This document shows, piece after piece, positions 5,515 through 6,320 of a stretch of 6,320 nucleotides of DNA (positions are counted from its first letter, which is position 1; every line of letters begins with the position of its first letter). Both the position numbers and the translations under genes were made by a program. The notes below the pieces were generated by a model, which ran no database searches, was not told where the DNA came from, and saw only the letters and a list, made by a program, of their open reading frames with translations. Origin of the DNA: Clostridia bacterium (GTDB taxonomy: Bacteria; Bacillota; Clostridia; Oscillospirales; Butyricicoccaceae); contig JAFQKM010000110.1 of NCBI GenBank assembly GCA_017396925.1, positions 1 to 6,320 of the forward strand, given 5' to 3'.

Positions 5515-6320
5515 TTATTCAACCAATGTGCCGGCAAAGGCATTGATCAGCTCCTGCAGGGTAACAACCTGTTCGCCGGCTGCAGGACCGCTCAGGGGCG
5601 CATCCTTGGATGTGGAGATACGGGAAGTGAACTCCAGCTCAAACTTGCCGACCTCATCGATATCCAGAACCATGCTGCCCTTGGAGGAAGTGGTTGTGCC
5701 TTCCACATCCATGGTCATCTTAACGCCGGTCATGGCCATGGTCATATCGGCAGTCGACTTGGTGATCTTACCGTTGCGTGCGGTCATGGTCATGGCGAAG
5801 TCGACATTCATACCCATTTCCTTAAACATATCCTTGGCTGCGTCGGCATCCTCGGCAGCGAAGAAACCGGCATTGACCATGGCATCCAGCAGATCGGTCT
5901 CGTCGAAGGTGCACTTATAGGTCTTGGAAGAAGAACCGGTGACCTTGATCTGCTCGTCGCCCAGCATGGCGGCATAGATGGCTGTAAAAATACGGCCGGT
6001 GCTGTCGGGGGCCATATAGCCCATGGCTCTGCCCAGTTCGCCATCCTCACACATGACGCGAACCAGCTTGCCCATGGTAAAGCCGGGAGCGGTGGCCTGT
6101 GTGACCAGGTTGTCCATATTGATGCCGGCTTCGGTATAAAGTGCCTTCATATCTTCCATACCGACAACTTCCAGCCAGCCGTTTTCGGCGACCATGCCGC
6201 CGGTCAGCAGATTGATCAGATCGCTGCGCAGGAAGACGCCGTTTTCGGCGTGGATGATCATATCAACAGTCTGGCCATCGATCACCTCAAGGGCAGCTTC
6301 CATCTCGGCGCCTTCGGCCT
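5515..6320 (-). CDS. Unrecognised Met-rich, probably exported protein (C-terminal part, start outside window)
   Basis: The frame is open from the stop at 5515-5517 to the right edge. An internal ATG at 6301-6303 gives 262 residues, but the codons above it (reading A-E-G-A-E) are also open and no ribosome site precedes it, so the gene very probably begins beyond the window. Family unknown. The first part (residues 1-165 from that Met) alternates acidic helices, for example MEDMKALYTEAGINMDNLV, with short strands. Residues 167-232 have alternating polar/hydrophobic runs such as DFAMTMTARNGKIT, STADMTMAMTGVKMTMDVEG and FELEFTSRIST, typical of an antiparallel beta-sheet in extracytoplasmic lipoproteins of the LolA/LppX-like kind. 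There are 23 Met in 262 residues and two Cys (85 and 131). A lipoprotein signal would be expected upstream, but this cannot be seen. It is transcribed leftward, ending at the 5446-5474 terminator. Confidence 0.75.
   Translation of the reverse strand, partial: AEGAEMEAALEVIDGQTVDMIIHAENGVFLRSDLINLLTGGMVAENGWLEVVGMEDMKALYTEAGINMDNLVTQATAPGFTMGKLVRVMCEDGELGRAMGYMAPDSTGRIFTAIYAAMLGDEQIKVTGSSSKTYKCTFDETDLLDAMVNAGFFAAEDADAAKDMFKEMGMNVDFAMTMTARNGKITKSTADMTMAMTGVKMTMDVEGTTTSSKGSMVLDIDEVGKFELEFTSRISTSKDAPLSGPAAGEQVVTLQELINAFAGTLVE

Overview
The window looks like chromosomal DNA of a low-GC-phylum (Firmicutes/Bacillota) gut anaerobe with fairly high GC, probably an Oscillospiraceae/Ruminococcaceae relative (Faecalibacterium, Subdoligranulum or Gemmiger type). 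This is inferred from strong AGGAGG-type ribosome sites, heavy use of CTG, GCC and ATC codons, a DUF4358 lipoprotein, and a clostridial-style MBOAT/DHHW gene pair. No species can be fixed from the sequence alone. There are six confident genes, four clear intrinsic terminators and one partial gene.

Positions 1-1619 hold a rightward, tightly packed selenium/sulfur trafficking operon. It encodes a YeeE/YedE-family membrane transporter, a 67-residue TusA/YedF-like sulfur (or selenium) carrier with a CPxP motif, and an 80-residue DUF3343 'Se/S carrier-like' protein with an SSSCGTC motif. A strong terminator follows. These three families recur together in bacteria that use selenium, usually near selD; selD itself is not in view and may lie to the left.

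Positions 1620-2588 hold a single-gene unit: a DUF4358 lipoprotein with its own leader. Its last 46 bases, including the stop codon, occur a second time 175 bases downstream. Between the copies is a 129-base hairpin-rich spacer. The gene's terminator lies after the second copy. This looks like a small element inserted at the 3' end of the gene, or a local duplication, that left the protein intact. It is the most unusual structure in the window.

Positions 2589-5166 hold an O-acylation pair: an MBOAT (AlgI/DltB-type) membrane acyltransferase and, 12 bases on, a DHHW (AlgJ/AlgX-like) protein with a D-x-H ... S arrangement. They probably acetylate a cell-surface polymer. The upstream terminator leaves only about 30 bases before the MBOAT start, so the promoter of this pair is not obvious.

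Positions 5167-5514 contain no convincing gene. They hold a possible decayed coding fragment, several consecutive short hairpins and a symmetric terminator. From 5515 to the right edge a leftward gene encodes the C-terminal part of an unrecognised, methionine-rich, probably exported beta-rich protein; its start is outside the window.
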